Assembly: GCA_950295325.1 (NCBI GenBank)
Contig: OX485806.1
Span: 14,696,001 to 14,760,000, forward strand
Direction: 5' to 3'
Source of the DNA: Polytrichum commune
Taxonomy: Eukaryota > Streptophyta > Polytrichopsida > Polytrichales > Polytrichaceae
DNA: 64,000 bases
A program made the translations under genes and the position numbers. The notes beneath the pieces were generated by a model that did not search any database, was not told where the DNA came from, and was given only the letters and a program-made list of their open reading frames with translations. Below, in pieces: positions 45,390 through 57,164 of this stretch. How positions within the stretch are numbered: position 1 is the first letter of the stretch; each line of letters opens with the position of its first letter.

Positions 45390-46335
45390 CTATACGTAGT
45401 CATTTTATATGGGGGTTTGAGCATATAGAGAGTAAGTGTGGCCAAGTGTATGTGACATTATTGTGGCATTATGTACAGTTCGGGTTGGGGTGTAAAGTAG
45501 GCCAAAATATATTTTTGCGATGATTGCCCATATTGGGCATACCAAAATTTTAATGTTTATGTAATACGGGCGTTTGTAATTCCAGGATTTTTTCAAAATT
45601 GGTCGAAGAGTTTATGGTTGATCTGGTCATTGGATGTCAATTTGTCTATATATGTGAATTTGAATTGGTCTAGTTTTAGTTTTTTAATCATGTGTTCTTT
45701 GTTAATGTATGCTTGTAGGTTGCATATAGCACCCGTGTGTGTGCCGGTTGGGACCCCATCAAGCCAATGTGGTGTAGTGTGAGCTGTATGTATCCGGGGA
45801 ATGTTGGTGGGTTTGTCTAGGAGGGTTCCTTCATTTGCTAGTTGATCCGTGATTTCATTGCCTATTATGCCCATGTGTGCTCTAACTTTTTGTATTGTAA
45901 ATTTGTGTGTGGACCAAGTTATTTGGCTGACTATAGCAACGGTGAGTAATTTATCGGGATGGTTGTGTTGGGATGATAGGTTTTGTATGTGGTTGTTTAT
46001 TATATATACACTATTAAAGCTATCCATAAAGATGAGGACATCTTGTGTGTGGTGTCATGTATTATTTACTGCTATTAATATAGCGTTTACTTCGGCTCTC
46101 GGTATGTTTTGTAATCATGAAAGTCTCTCAACAATTCGAAGGTTGTTGGTTGGGTAGTAGACACATGAGTCGGCCGTGTTGCTTGCGCATGTATCGTCAG
46201 GGGGTATAAACGAGCCATTAGTGTATATGCATTGTTGCGGGTTAAACTCAAGGGGATGGGTATTGTGAAGTTCAACTGGTAGGGGGTTGTGTTGGATGGT
46301 TGGCTTCTGCATGCTTTGGGGCATTGGCATTGGCG
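45390..46335 (-). pseudogene. LINE (copy a): RNase H and C-terminal region
   Basis: On the minus strand a CIYTNGSFIPP segment near 46225 (the TDGS-type first RNase H motif) is followed, after frame breaks, by KVRAHMGIIGNEITDQLANE near 45860 (the HxGxxGNExAD-type motif). Degenerate C-terminal sequence then runs to about 45400, resembling that of copy b. It is broken by stops. Confidence 0.8.
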
Positions 46336-47084
46336 TTGGTGCTCATAGCTTTGGTAAAGCCATGAGCTATGAGTAGCTTATGATGTCCAGATTTTAGAAT
46401 ACTCAAGATCACCTCAATTGGAGGTGTGAGCTAGGACATATGGCAATTTGAGTTGGGCAATGCTTAGGGACATCGCACTGGCACAAAAGTGACCTGGGAG
46501 TGGCGCCCGAGACTGTCTAGATTAGAATAGCCATAACTTCCTCAAGACTTGCCCAAATGGGGCAAGTGATGAGTCTCTCGGCATCTAAGCAAATATTGGA
46601 TGTTGATAGAGTGGTCGGTTGTTAAATTTAGAGATCAGGTGAGGAAGTATGGAGGTATGAACTTGTTGGGGGCTTCCAACCCCAACGGCCAAGGGGAAAT
46701 GTCTACATGGCCCCAACTCTTAGGAGAGAAACAAAAGGTTTCTTGACGGTGGGGTAAGGGCCCTGCCCAAAGTCCTAGAGGCTTATATGAGTGAGGCGGT
46801 GTGGCCGACCAAACCCACCCAAGACTGAATGGCACGGTCTTCACGGGCTTTGGCCCAACGTGGGGGTATAGAGGCCTAGTATGGTTCGGGTTGTTATGCG
46901 ATGATCAACTAAAGATTGAACTTTCATGAATGCAAGTGTAGGGGAGTTGGTCCCAAGGTATTGGGAGCTTACCATTCACATGAGTGGAATGTGAAGGGTT
47001 AGCGCTCATGACCCTTACTAGAATTGAGAAACCGTCGAGATACTTCAAGGGACCTAGCAAGGGTTGCAACACTTGGTTTTATTA
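46336..47084. other. unassigned sequence interrupting LINE copy a
   Basis: LINE similarity stops at about 46335 and resumes near 47085. The segment between has no ORF with a recognisable domain and no terminal repeats or target duplication that I could define. LINE sequence between RT and RNase H appears to be missing, so this may be a replacement instead of a simple insertion. Confidence 0.45.
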
Positions 47085-47576
47085 CTATGTTTAGGATGTA
47101 GATTCCTTGTTTAGTTATGGTGAGGGATGCCATATGTAGTTTACTTTGTTTTTTGGCTTTTTCCATGGTGATGTTCTTTTAGATACTTCATTTGAGTGAG
47201 GGGACTAGGTGGATGCCAAGGCATGTATATGGTTCGTTTTGCATGAGCGTGGGGAAAGGTTTATTTTTGAAGTGGATATGTTGTGCATGTATGTATGCTT
47301 TGAAGGTGGTGGGTTTCAAGTTTGATTTGTTTGGACATCATATGATTGTGCATTCGGGGATGTTGAGGTCTAAATGTGCCCATTCTATAAATAAATAAAA
47401 AGGAATTTTGTGGATTTGTGGTCGAATGAGTGTTATGTTATCGGTGATGATGGTTAGATTGTCAGCATATGCTATGGTGTTGCATGTAGTTGGCGATGTT
47501 GTGAAGCGATATCCTATGTTATCTTTTTCTAGCCATCAGAGGAGCGGCTCTAAGAATTTGATAAATAGGTATGGGC
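47085..47576 (-). pseudogene. LINE (copy a): RT palm and thumb
   Basis: Minus-strand reading gives a DTLSPYLFIKF motif, then IAYADNLTII near 47450 (the RT catalytic YADD changed to YADN), then an EPYTCLGIHLVPSLK motif near 47230. It continues, across the TTA-flanked insertion, the RT fragment at 50206-50740. Confidence 0.82.
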
Positions 47577-47719
47577 TTAGAGCATCTCCACCCATACGCG
47601 CTAAAGGGACTCGGCAAGCCCTTTAGCGTGGCCTTGAAGAAAAACTTGCCCCACCCCTCTTGCCCGGGCTCTTCAAACTTGCCAGGGCTCTTCAAACTTC
47701 AGGCTCCACTCACTATCCT

Positions 47720-47975
47720 CGCGGGTGAGCGTTGCTCTTGCTGCGCCCACATTCCGGGCCTCATCCTCTTGCGATTCAGTGAATCGTGCCACTTTTGGGA
47801 ATCAAGAGCGGTTCTGTAGGGCGGACATGGCGGGAAGTGGGCGCAGTCGCGGAGGAGATTCTGCAAGCGTTGGGCGCAGCCGGGGAGTGCGTGGACGAGG
47901 CCGCGGGACGGCAACTCAACGATCATCCGCAGGTGGTTGCGATGTCGGAGGTGCAGTGCGGGATCAGGTATTGGA
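47720..47975 (+). other. GC-rich exon-like segment inside the TTA-flanked element
   Basis: A CpG-rich stretch unlike its AT-rich surroundings. One frame reads an Arg/Gly-rich peptide (GRSRGVRGRGRGT), another an acidic one with EEILQALGAAGECVDEAAG, and a possible splice donor GGATCAG/GTATTGG follows near 47973. It resembles the first exon of a host gene captured by a transposon. I do not recognise the gene. Confidence 0.4.
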
Positions 47976-48129
47976 ACTCTACATCGTTTTACACTCCGCC
48001 TCATCAGCCGTAGCTGTAAGAGAATGTCGCATGTAAGCTTTCAAATAGAGGATTACGGGAGGATTACAGGAGTGCTGCATTCGTAGTCACGTTTCTTCGA
48101 ACTAAATGTCTTGGCAGAATCTGTCGTAA

Positions 48130-49400
48130 ATTTGAGAGACAAGTAAATCCTGGGTAATTCTCTGGTTGTTTAGCAGACCTGTGTCCATATTCAGGAGTTT
48201 GGGAATTCATTTCGACAGCTCGTGTCTGTGCAATTAGGTGATATGTGTGATTTGTTGTGGTTGAATTCTTTTGATGCTCCTTTCAATTCGTAAGTTCTTG
48301 TTCTGAGGTTAAGCTCGGTGGAACTGTGCAATTCAGTTGGTATCCTAAAGTGATGTCTGCAGGAATTTGAGATACCCAATCTCTCTGAATTTCTTTCGGT
48401 GTTTAGCAGATCTGTGTCCATGTCCGGGAGCTGGGGAATTCATTCGGCGGCTCGTGTCTGTGCAATTAGGCGATATGGTGTAATTTCTTGTGATTGACAT
48501 CTTTTGATGCTCCTGTCACTTTGTGAGTTCTTGTTCTAGGGTTAAGCTCGGTGGAGCCGTGCAATTTAGTTGGTGTTCTAAGATGATGGGGCAGGGATTG
48601 GTGTAGGTTGTATAAATTTTCAGGGTTTAGGGTGTTCAACAATCAGCTCCACCTCGTATGGGCTCCAGATCCTTCTGTGTATCTCCTGAATCATGAATGT
48701 GGTGATGTAATTGTGGTTTGCCAACCACATAACCTACTTTGCCTGTTATCTAAGTTCTTAGTACATTTCACTGAGAATGAAGGTCAGCCATGTTGGTGCT
48801 ATTCATCTGTGAATTGCAAGAGATTGACATTATCATTTGGTTTGTGGGTTAATGAAATTGATGCAAGAATATGTTGTTGTGGGGGGAAAGGGGTTGTTGA
48901 AGGTTGTATGTATTTCCGAGGTTTAGGGTGTTCTACATTGAGCTCCACCTCGTATGGAGTCCAGATGCCTCTGTGTATATCCTGAAGCATGAATGTGGTG
49001 ATGCATTTGTGATTAGCCAAGCACGTTACCTATTTTGACTTTGATGCAAGTGCTTAGTACATTTCCCTGGATAGCATGAAGGTCAGCCATGTTTCTGCTA
49101 TTTATCTGTGAATTGCAAGAAAATGACATTCGCATTTGGTTTGTGGTTAAACGAAATTGGTGCAAGGATATGTAGTTGTGGCGGGAAAGGGGTTGTTGTA
49201 GGTTTTGTATATGTCCGGGGTTGAGGGCGTTAAACATCCAGCTCTGAGTTGGATGGAGCTCAAATGGTTATGTGTAAATCCTGAAGTCTGAATCTGATGA
49301 TACAATTGTGATTAGCCAAGCACATATCTACTTGCAGTTGACTTAACTGCTTATTACAGCCATGGAAGTGCCGTTTATCCGCGAATTGCATGAACAGGAC
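48130..49400. repeat. two tandem-repeat sets (about 233 bp x2 and 296-299 bp x2.7)
   Basis: GTGTCCATATTCAGGAG at 48181 recurs at 48414 (period 233) with shared TCGTGTCTGTGCAATTAGG. From 48605, AGGTTGTAT...GGTTTAGGGTGTTC recurs at 48901 and, more diverged, at 49200, each followed by an AGCTCCACCTCGTATGG-type motif and GGTCAGCCATGTT. The repeats are internal to the element at 47580-50202. Confidence 0.85.
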
Positions 49401-50205
49401 ACCCATATACCTTAGACGATATGATGGGGTCCAGTTGCCTCAATTCCTTAGTAAGGTATTGCGTAATATTCCTGATCATGACAGAGCAGTGTTGCTCAAG
49501 ACACATGAGATTGGGCATACCTTCTCCGTGCCAAACTTGCAGAATAAAAAAAAAGACCACATGTAATGAACTTCAATTGTTTATAACAGAAACACTTCAA
49601 CCATGCCACTAAACCCTAAAACCCTTCACTCAGGATATACGATGAGGAAAGAGACGAATACACACAGGCGTCCTTGACAGTACTGGAATATACAAAGCTT
49701 TGGATACCTATTATGATTTCGGTACAAGAATGCAGTCAAAACAATCGATTTATTTGGAAATTTATCAAACCAGAGGGCTTGCCTGTTGTCCCTTGGAGTT
49801 CGGAGGATTCGAGCAGGCAGCCAACCTTGAGCTACAACTCACAGAGCAGAGTGTATCCCGCAGCAGCCATTCAGGAAAACAGAGCGTTCATTGACCCTAA
49901 ACCCTCAAAGCTACAGAATCCTCCCTCAAGGTAATCACTGCCAGCAAGGCCAGCTAAGTGATAAGCTCTCATTTCAACACCTTCCTTGAAACAGGTTCGA
50001 AAGTGGAAAGTGGACAGGTGGGTTATTTTTGGCCAGGGTCGGACATGTCATCACAGGGAATATTCCTGACCGTTTTTGGCTTGAAGAGCCAATATGCAAG
50101 TAACGGTGGGGGAGTGCCACTCTAAAGAAATTTAATGGATGTTTGGAGCCCTTCAAAGCGCATTTGGAGAGCCTGCCTTACTGCCCAAGGGTGGAGATGC
50201 TCTTA

Positions 50206-50744
50206 GAGTGTCTCTTTGGATGGTCCCTCTGTTGGGTATCCTAGATCCTCCATTAGTGCAAGGAATCTTGCTTGGTCTTTGGAGCTGAAGGCGTTTTTAA
50301 AGTCTATGTAGGTGAGATATATGTCATTATTATTTAGGTGGGCGTATGCTAGTGATGCTATTATCATTTGGATTTGTTTTGTTGTGTTTCTTTGTGGTCT
50401 AAAACCTTCTTGGTTGAAATGTATTATTTTGTGTTTCACATTGTAGCTTGTGAAGAGGGTTGTGAGCGTGCTAGTGTAGAGTTTATATATAGCGTTGGCT
50501 AGGGCTATAAGTCTATAGTTGGTGCGTAGCAGTGGGCCATTTTTTGTGGAGGAATAATGTTTTGTTGTGTTTCCAATAATAGGGTGTGTTTCTCTGGTGG
50601 TAGCATTGTTTGAAGAAGAGGAATACCATGTTGTGGAAGGTTGGGTGGAAGGCCTTGAGAATTTTGTTTGGAATGTTATCGGGTCCCGGGGTTTATCCCC
50701 TAGCTATTTTCCTAAGATTGTTATTAAACACTTTTATGGAGAAG
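50206..50744 (-). pseudogene. LINE (copy a): RT N-terminal part
   Basis: Minus-strand reading gives GPDNIPNKILKAF near 50685, NYRLIALANAIYKL near 50500, then NQEGFRPQRNTTKQIQ and LTYIDFKNAFSS near 50300, which are the early RT blocks of non-LTR elements. It is interrupted upstream by the solo LTR and downstream by the TTA-flanked element. Confidence 0.85.
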
Positions 50745-52819
50745 TGTCAGCCCTAAACCCCCACCCTTATGCGTCCTAGTCCGGGTGAGAGCCTATGGCT
50801 CACATATACTTGTTTTATCAGCCAAACCGTAACCCAATACCCCATGCTCCAGGATATAAATCTCAACATAAGCCTCTTTATTCAAATGCCACAAGAAATC
50901 AAGTATTTAAGAATACTCTTCTTTGCTCATGTGCATCCACATACACAAAACAACACCCACTCAAAAGTCCCCAACCTATATAATGATAACTAATTATCTA
51001 GTCTAACTATGGTTCCGTGGCATTTAACAACCCCACATTACCCAATTGGTGGTCATTGTGCTTCGGATATCCATCTAACTAATTAAAACACAATCCTAAA
51101 CACTGCCTCAATAATTAAGGCCTAATCAACTCGCCTTAAATCATCCCAATGCCTAATCCAAACAGGTCTTAACCTAGTACCCAGTGAACAATCGGATTGG
51201 CCGTTAGGTGACCTTCCGACTCCCCCTGCAGTCCAGCAGCCTCTCACCCTGGAGCCTCCAACCGAACTCCCTTGTTTCCGAGAGCAGTGACCGCTCCCAG
51301 TCTCCAGCATGAACCCCGGCAACCGCTAGTGTTGCTCCCTCTGCACCAGTCCGTTCTCCTTACTGTGATGTTCTCTCCTCACCCTCCTTTCGACAGAGGC
51401 CCAACTTGGGCAATGAGGGCCGAGGCAGATGCAATTCAGGGCGGCTAGTGTAGCCTCGAGCTACCAGCTTACAACCTCGCTGCTCCACGTTGACTTTGTG
51501 GCTCACGGCAGGTTCCCTCGATTCTTCAACCCAACAATACCCAACACTTCCCTGCCGCCTTCTCACGAATTCACTGGAATTCCAGCCAATGCATGATTCT
51601 CAGCAGCTCGCTATTGATCCCTTGAGCCCTCACAGTCCCTGAATCGCCTTTTAAATTCCCAACTCCTGACACTTAAAAATTACCTGCCTATTCAATTGAA
51701 GCTCCCCGCTCCCCGCAGCTGGCTGCATCCTTCTGAGATCCTCCTCGTCCGCTGGCTTCGGTGGACAGATGGATCGCATGCAACCCTGGTTGCTCAAGGG
51801 ACAGTCGGCCTGTAGGATACTTGGTTGCCCAAGTCATAACATATTGAATTGGCCTTCAGCTCCTCTGACCTTCGAATCTTGCAGCACTAGCTCCTTTTGT
51901 CAAGGAGTAAACTAGAGATGTAACATGCCCCTTCACTGCCCAACCGCATTCATCCCCTCTCTAAACTGTTGCCTTCGGCCAGCTTCCCAGTTCATCATGC
52001 TCGAGGCGAGTGGCATTATGCGAAAGGATCTGGCCACCCGCTCAAAATGCGGCATCCAGCAGAATTGTTTGTTCCTCCACTAGCTTCTCACCCATAATTA
52101 TGAAATCCCCTAGGTGGTTCAGTCAACCACCAAGTACCCAAGTTTTTCTCGCTCCCATCAGTCGGCAACCTCCCTCTTTTACTCAGGCCCTGAGATTTGG
52201 TCGCTCAGTGGCTGCATTGTGCCGCATCCCGACTGCACCTCAATCCTTCCCATACATGGTTTCCTGAAGCCACACCGAGACCTTGTTATTCGAACGCCAT
52301 CACACACACGCTGCCAAGCTCCACCCTCTGAGCAGAGAGCCTTCATCAGGCCCCTCGTGGACACACACCGAACACCCCTGCCTCCGAGACCAGCCATCCG
52401 CCACACAGCAGCCCCTCCCCTGTTCTCTAACCGCGGAGAGAGAGAATGTGAGGAGAGGTCTTGGGAGATCCAGGGCACCCCCTGGATTCGGAAATCAAGC
52501 GAAACCTGATCTCTTTAACAGTCCCGATCCCAATTCGAACATCCTCAAAGCCCAAAACGGACACTGCCGAGGCTAATATGAACATTTAGCACCCCCAGCT
52601 CTCATCTTCCGAATTAATCCTACCCTTAATTAACGATCTTAACCCATCTTAAACCGTGGCTTACTAACCACGACACCTACTCTTACTATTACTCAATCCT
52701 AACCTAACCCCTAATTTAGCACTCTTTTTATATTTTGTATTAAGTGTTGAGAACATCAAATCCTAACTCTAACATTTTCTACGCATAACGACCCGTGTGA
52801 GCATGAATTTGGGCTCACA
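50745..52819. mobile_element. 2,075-bp solo LTR with AGAAG target duplication
   Basis: Starts TGTCAGCCC and ends GGGCTCACA (TG...CA, near-perfect 9-bp inverted ends). The 5-bp AGAAG lies on both sides (50740-50744 and 52820-52824), and removing it rejoins the LINE frame. It has no internal retroelement domains. The C-rich ORFs inside show no family. Its length suggests a large gypsy element. The solo state implies LTR-LTR recombination. Confidence 0.85.
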
Positions 52820-53640
52820 AGAAGTTATCCGATATTGTGGAGTTAATCGGGCCTCGTTTTTCGATGATGAATATGTCTTGGTCATGCCATGGGTATTTGT
52901 GGACTACACATTGGCATGTTGTGGGATGGTCTGTGGGATTCTGACATAGAGGTGTTTTCATGTTGAAGGAGTTTTCTTGTGTTTGTAAGATTTCATGTGT
53001 TATGTCTGCTAGGTTTGTGAGTATATTATTGCTTGTGTCTTTGAAGTAGTCTAGGGGTGTAATTGTGGATAAGTTAAATACTTTTTTGTGTGCATTTCTA
53101 AGTTTAGTGTTAAGTAAGATCCGATATTTTGTGATGGTTTTTTTACAACTAATGGCAGTTTGTTTGGTGGTGATTTTGTGGGCTTCTATCTTAGTTATGG
53201 TGGCAAGTTCTTCAATTTGTTTCTTTATTGTCGCGTCATTAGCGGGGGTGGGGGGGATGGTCATATTTCATAGTCGCCGCATACCTGGGTGATTTGGCCC
53301 GCTCACACATGGTAGGGAGTGCATTGTTTGGATTGTTTGTCTTATGCTATGATAGATCTTAAGGTGTTGTTTCCATGCTTTCTGTTGTTTGCGTGCGAGG
53401 AATCCTCCTTGTTGGCGGGCTCTATATGGTAGGGTGTGGGGTATTTGTTTATTGAAGCATGTTTCTTGGATGCATGTGCTTAGTGTGTTGATGATGTCTT
53501 TAATTTTTTCTTGGATTTCTTCCTAGTTTGTGTGGCGTAGGTGTGGGGTATGCGGTATATGTGTGAGTGATTTTGTGGCAAGGTATTTAGCCTCTTGGAA
53601 CTGGGTGATTATTATTTGAATGTTTTCTGGTGGTATGGGG
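52820..53640 (-). pseudogene. LINE (copy a): region between endonuclease and RT
   Basis: Minus-strand reading runs from ENIQIIITQFQEAKYLA (about 53610), through RQQGGFLARKQQKAWKQH and HSLPCVSGPNHPGM, to an open stretch of 149 codons (53264-52815) containing PLDYFKDTSNNILTNLADIT and a CQCVVHKYPWHD motif. This linker precedes RT in such LINEs. The endonuclease domain is missing, and the copy ends at about 53640 next to the 3' end of copy b. Confidence 0.75.
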
Positions 53641-54720
53641 TAAGAAAAGAAAAGAAAAAGTAACGCCCGTAGCCAGGTACCGGTGTGAATGTGAGCCCGT
53701 TGGCCTAATGTTGATCATGGTAATCCATGATGCAACATAAGGTATTATGTCTCCTAGGAGGTGGGCTCTATAGTAGTACTAATGTTTCCCATTTTATTTT
53801 ATTTGGGGGGGGGGGATGGGTGCTTGTTTGTTTTCAAGTTTTCTTTTGTTTAAAACCAAGTATGCGAGGTATTTAATGGCATTTTGGTGGATGCTTTTCA
53901 TGAGATTTTTTATGCTTACTTTTGGGATTTTTAAGTGAGTAAGTTTTTCAATGGAGTGTTCATGTATGGCCCCTCTTACTCCGGTTGTGATGATGATTAG
54001 TGGGTTGGTTTGCCATCCATTAGTTTGTATAATGTGGATGACAGGGTTGTATTTAGTGTGTTTGTGTGTGAGGGCTTGATTAGGGTATCTGTCGTGACAA
54101 TATGTGAATTCAATGAGTTGGGTTGTGAGTGTAGGGGAGGGTATTATAGGTGCTTGTGTGTAGTTTGGGGCTCCCGATTATGCATAGTATATATGGTTGT
54201 AGTTTGGCTTGGCACTTGCATGTCCTTTGTGGGCATGTACATTTTATTACCCAGTTTGGGATTGTTTGTTAAGGGGTTTTTCTTTGTTAAGGTTGTCTGC
54301 ATTGGTCAATGTGAAGAACCGGGTGTTTGTATTCGCTTGTAATGCCTCGGTAATGAGATGTACTGCTTTGTTATGTCGTGCGATTCTTAAGCCCTTTAAG
54401 TATGGGTGTTCGCATGTTGACAATAAGTGAGGCCATGTGTCTCTATCATTGAGGTGGCATAGCGTACGGTTGGGGTTTGGATGTTTGAGGGGCCAAAAAA
54501 TATTTTTCATGTGGTTGCCCATCTATTGTGCATATCGGAATTTTAGTGTTTGGGTGATTTGGGTGTCTGTTACATTTTCATTTTTTTTCTTCCAAAAGAG
54601 GTTAAAGAGTTTTTGGTGTATTTGAGTATTGGACAACCATTTGTCCACGTAGGGGAATTTGGGCGGTATGGGGTATGTAATTCTTGAGGTGTGGTTTGTG
54701 GGGTTTCGGTTGTGTTAAAC
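53640..54720 (-). pseudogene. LINE (copy b): C-terminal 3' part
   Basis: Minus-strand reading gives PNRTLCHLNDRDTWPHLL and CEHPYLKGLRIARHNKAV (the Cys/His cluster after RNase H in such LINEs), then TTGVRGAIHEHSI and KSIHQNAIKYLAYLVLNKRK. About 140 bp of 3' sequence shared with 27945-28150 follows. It lacks RT, so it is a 5'-truncated copy, the usual outcome of LINE insertion. Confidence 0.75.
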
Positions 54721-55742
54721 TAGCATATTGGGACCGAGGTCCAGGCTGACAAGTTAGTGGTATGAGTTTTGAGGGTTTAGGGTTTACACCATGGGCTATG
54801 AAGTCGTCCCAAGGCCCTATAAAATTCGTGATTGGTTATTAAACTCGTCACGGGACGACTTCAATTTACACCAAGGAGAAAACGTCATGATGAATATGGA
54901 ATGTGAGGTCCTCAAAAGGCATATGTCAAGGCCGACATTATCCGTTGACACAGTCCAACATGTTTTGTGGTGGGAGAGGCGAAAGAAGTGCTCTAGTAGA
55001 AGAAGAAAACAAGGGCCATGACAGAGAAATGATGTTATAATTTTATTATCTGAACGAACTACTATTTGGGGGAGAGACGATGAAGACAAAAGATGACAAG
55101 AGAATGGTCAAACTTGAATATTATCCAGAACTATCATTTCTAGACATATATTTATAAAAAAATCAGAACCTTCACTTTTGGTGCATGGTTATTCCTCTTG
55201 GTCCACATTCGGTTTACACCCAGTAAAGGACCCCAAGACTTTGTAAAATGATGTTGTAAGAAATTGGACCATGAAGTCGGACCATCGGCCATCTTAGGGG
55301 CGGTTTACACTATGGACCATGAAGTCGTCCCACGGCCGTCTAAGCGATTTGATTGGACGTTGAAGTCGTCCCGGGACGACTTGGGTTTACACCAAGGAAA
55401 AAATGGCAGAGTGACCACGGAGGTTGAGGTCCACAAATTTTGTATTTTAAGCCTACTATATCCACTGCCATGGTCCAACGGGTTTTCCGTTGGGAGGGGC
55501 AAAAGAGGTGGTCCTGGAAAAACAGTCAGGGGCCCATGGCAGAAAAATGCCAAAATAAAAAATTTAATAATTTTTTATTGTCCGCTGCAGGTTACTGTTA
55601 AAACGGATTAACGGTTTAATTTCAGGGCACAATGAAAAGGCCGTTATATGAAGGATTTGTCATTTCTCTTTCTTGCAACATAGTGATAGAGTGATAGATT
55701 TTTTTTCGCATATTGTTTTCGCAGAATTTTTTTTCCGCAGAA

Positions 55743-57099
55743 ATGGGAGGATACTTTGTTGATGAGGAAGCACGTAAAGAGTCACAAGGAGAGTGGTCAC
55801 AAAATTCAGAGTGGATGCAACGAGTGTCAAATCAAAATTTCAGAAAGAATCAAAATTCGAATGTTGCAAGGTCCAAATGTGCTCCCCAACACTTTTAGTG
55901 TATTTCATCCTCCTCCACTTCTGAACATGACAAATTACAGACAAGGAGGACAGTTAGATAGTCATCATGTTAGAGAATAAATGTTTGAAGAAAAAGAGGA
56001 AACCGAGGGAGCAGCAAAGAGCCAACTAGCAGGAAGAAAGAGGGGGCGTGTTACAAAAGAATCAACAAAGAAGATGAAGAAAGGCGACAAGAAGAATACA
56101 ATCGAAATTGGCGAATCGGAACAAGAAGAAGAAATGAGCAGAATCAAATGGAAGGATTTTGAAGTGCATCATTTGATAGCAATTCGCGGGAAGATGGAGA
56201 AAGAATTCACAAAAACAGCAAACAAGCAAGGTAATATGTTTTTCAATTTTTTTTGTAATTTGATTTTTGGTAAAAGGTAAATGTGGTAAAAGGTAAAAAG
56301 GTAAACGTATGATGGGCCCGTAGAGGCCTTGGCCTTAGCCGTAAGCCCCTATGCCCCCCTCCCCCCATAGTCGGGCGGAGGCTGCCACGGGGGCTTCGAG
56401 TTTTGTTACTGTATTTTGTAAAAGTTTGTCAAGGTCGGGAATGGGGCCCGCGTTTCCTCTACCCTAAACCTCTATCCTTACCACTACATTACACTCCCTA
56501 CTTCGATACCAATGACGTCGCTTATGTCCTTATACTACACTTCAATTATGCTGAATTTTTTTTTCCAGGGTCAGTTTCAACATCTTTTAGCTTCTGGTTT
56601 GGAATTTTTAATGTGTTTTCTTGTTGCTACTGTAGGTACCAACTCTTGGCTCAAATTGCAGATTCAAATGGTCGCTGCAATCAAAGGTTTCAACCGTTCC
56701 TGGTTATCGTGCAAAAAGAAATACAAAACCATCTTAAGTGAATACAGAACTGACAAGAGAGCAAATGAAATTTCAGGCAGTGATAGAAAACAAGAATGCA
56801 AGTGGTTTACAAAGATGGATCAATGGCATGGTAGTAGGGCCAGTGTTCACAATGAAATTCCTGCTAGTGCTACAGAATCTTGGGCAAAAGATAATATTCC
56901 TTCTACCCCTACACCGTCTCAGACAACAACTTTTGCACTGCCAATACAAGAGAAGAAAAAGAAGACATAAGAGAAGATTGAAAATCTTCTAGAACAGGTT
57001 GTAGGAAATTCAGGGGCACTTCTTGCTTCATTCCAAGAATCTACTGCTATCCTCAAGAATATGGATAAGAATTTTGCAACTCTTATAGCTAAATTCTAG
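55743..57099 (+). pseudogene. Harbinger Myb/SANT-like DNA-binding protein, broken
   Basis: The central exon (about 55981-56230) encodes a basic segment and IKWKDFEVHHLIAIRGKME. An intron with GT at 56231 and AG at 56634-56635 keeps the phase, and the next exon continues SWLKLQIQM ... CKKKYKTILSEYR and KWFTKMDQWHG, the Myb/SANT (trihelix-like) fold that helps PIF/Harbinger transposases reach the nucleus and bind element ends. Damage: a frame shift near 55870, in-frame TAA at 55978-55980, and TAA at 56968-56970, after which the frame stays open for 42 codons to TAG at 57097-57099. Confidence 0.8.
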
Positions 57100-57164
57100 A
57101 TTTAATCCATATCACTATCACTATCAGTTTCCATAATACTAGATTTATGCCGTAGTTTGTATTG

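Larger units (their letters stand above)
47580..50202. mobile_element. 2.6-kb PIF/Harbinger-like non-autonomous element, TTA target duplication
   Basis: GAGCATCTCCACCC ends in inverted orientation are flanked by TTA (47577-47579 and 50203-50205). Removing it rejoins the LINE RT reading. No transposase was recognised. The cargo is a GC-rich exon-like segment (about 47720-47970) followed by two sets of tandem repeats (48130-48590 and 48605-49400). Confidence 0.88.

Noticed and set aside
50745-52819. Several C-rich ORFs as host genes
   Set aside because: They lie inside the solo LTR, overlap on both strands and show no domain.
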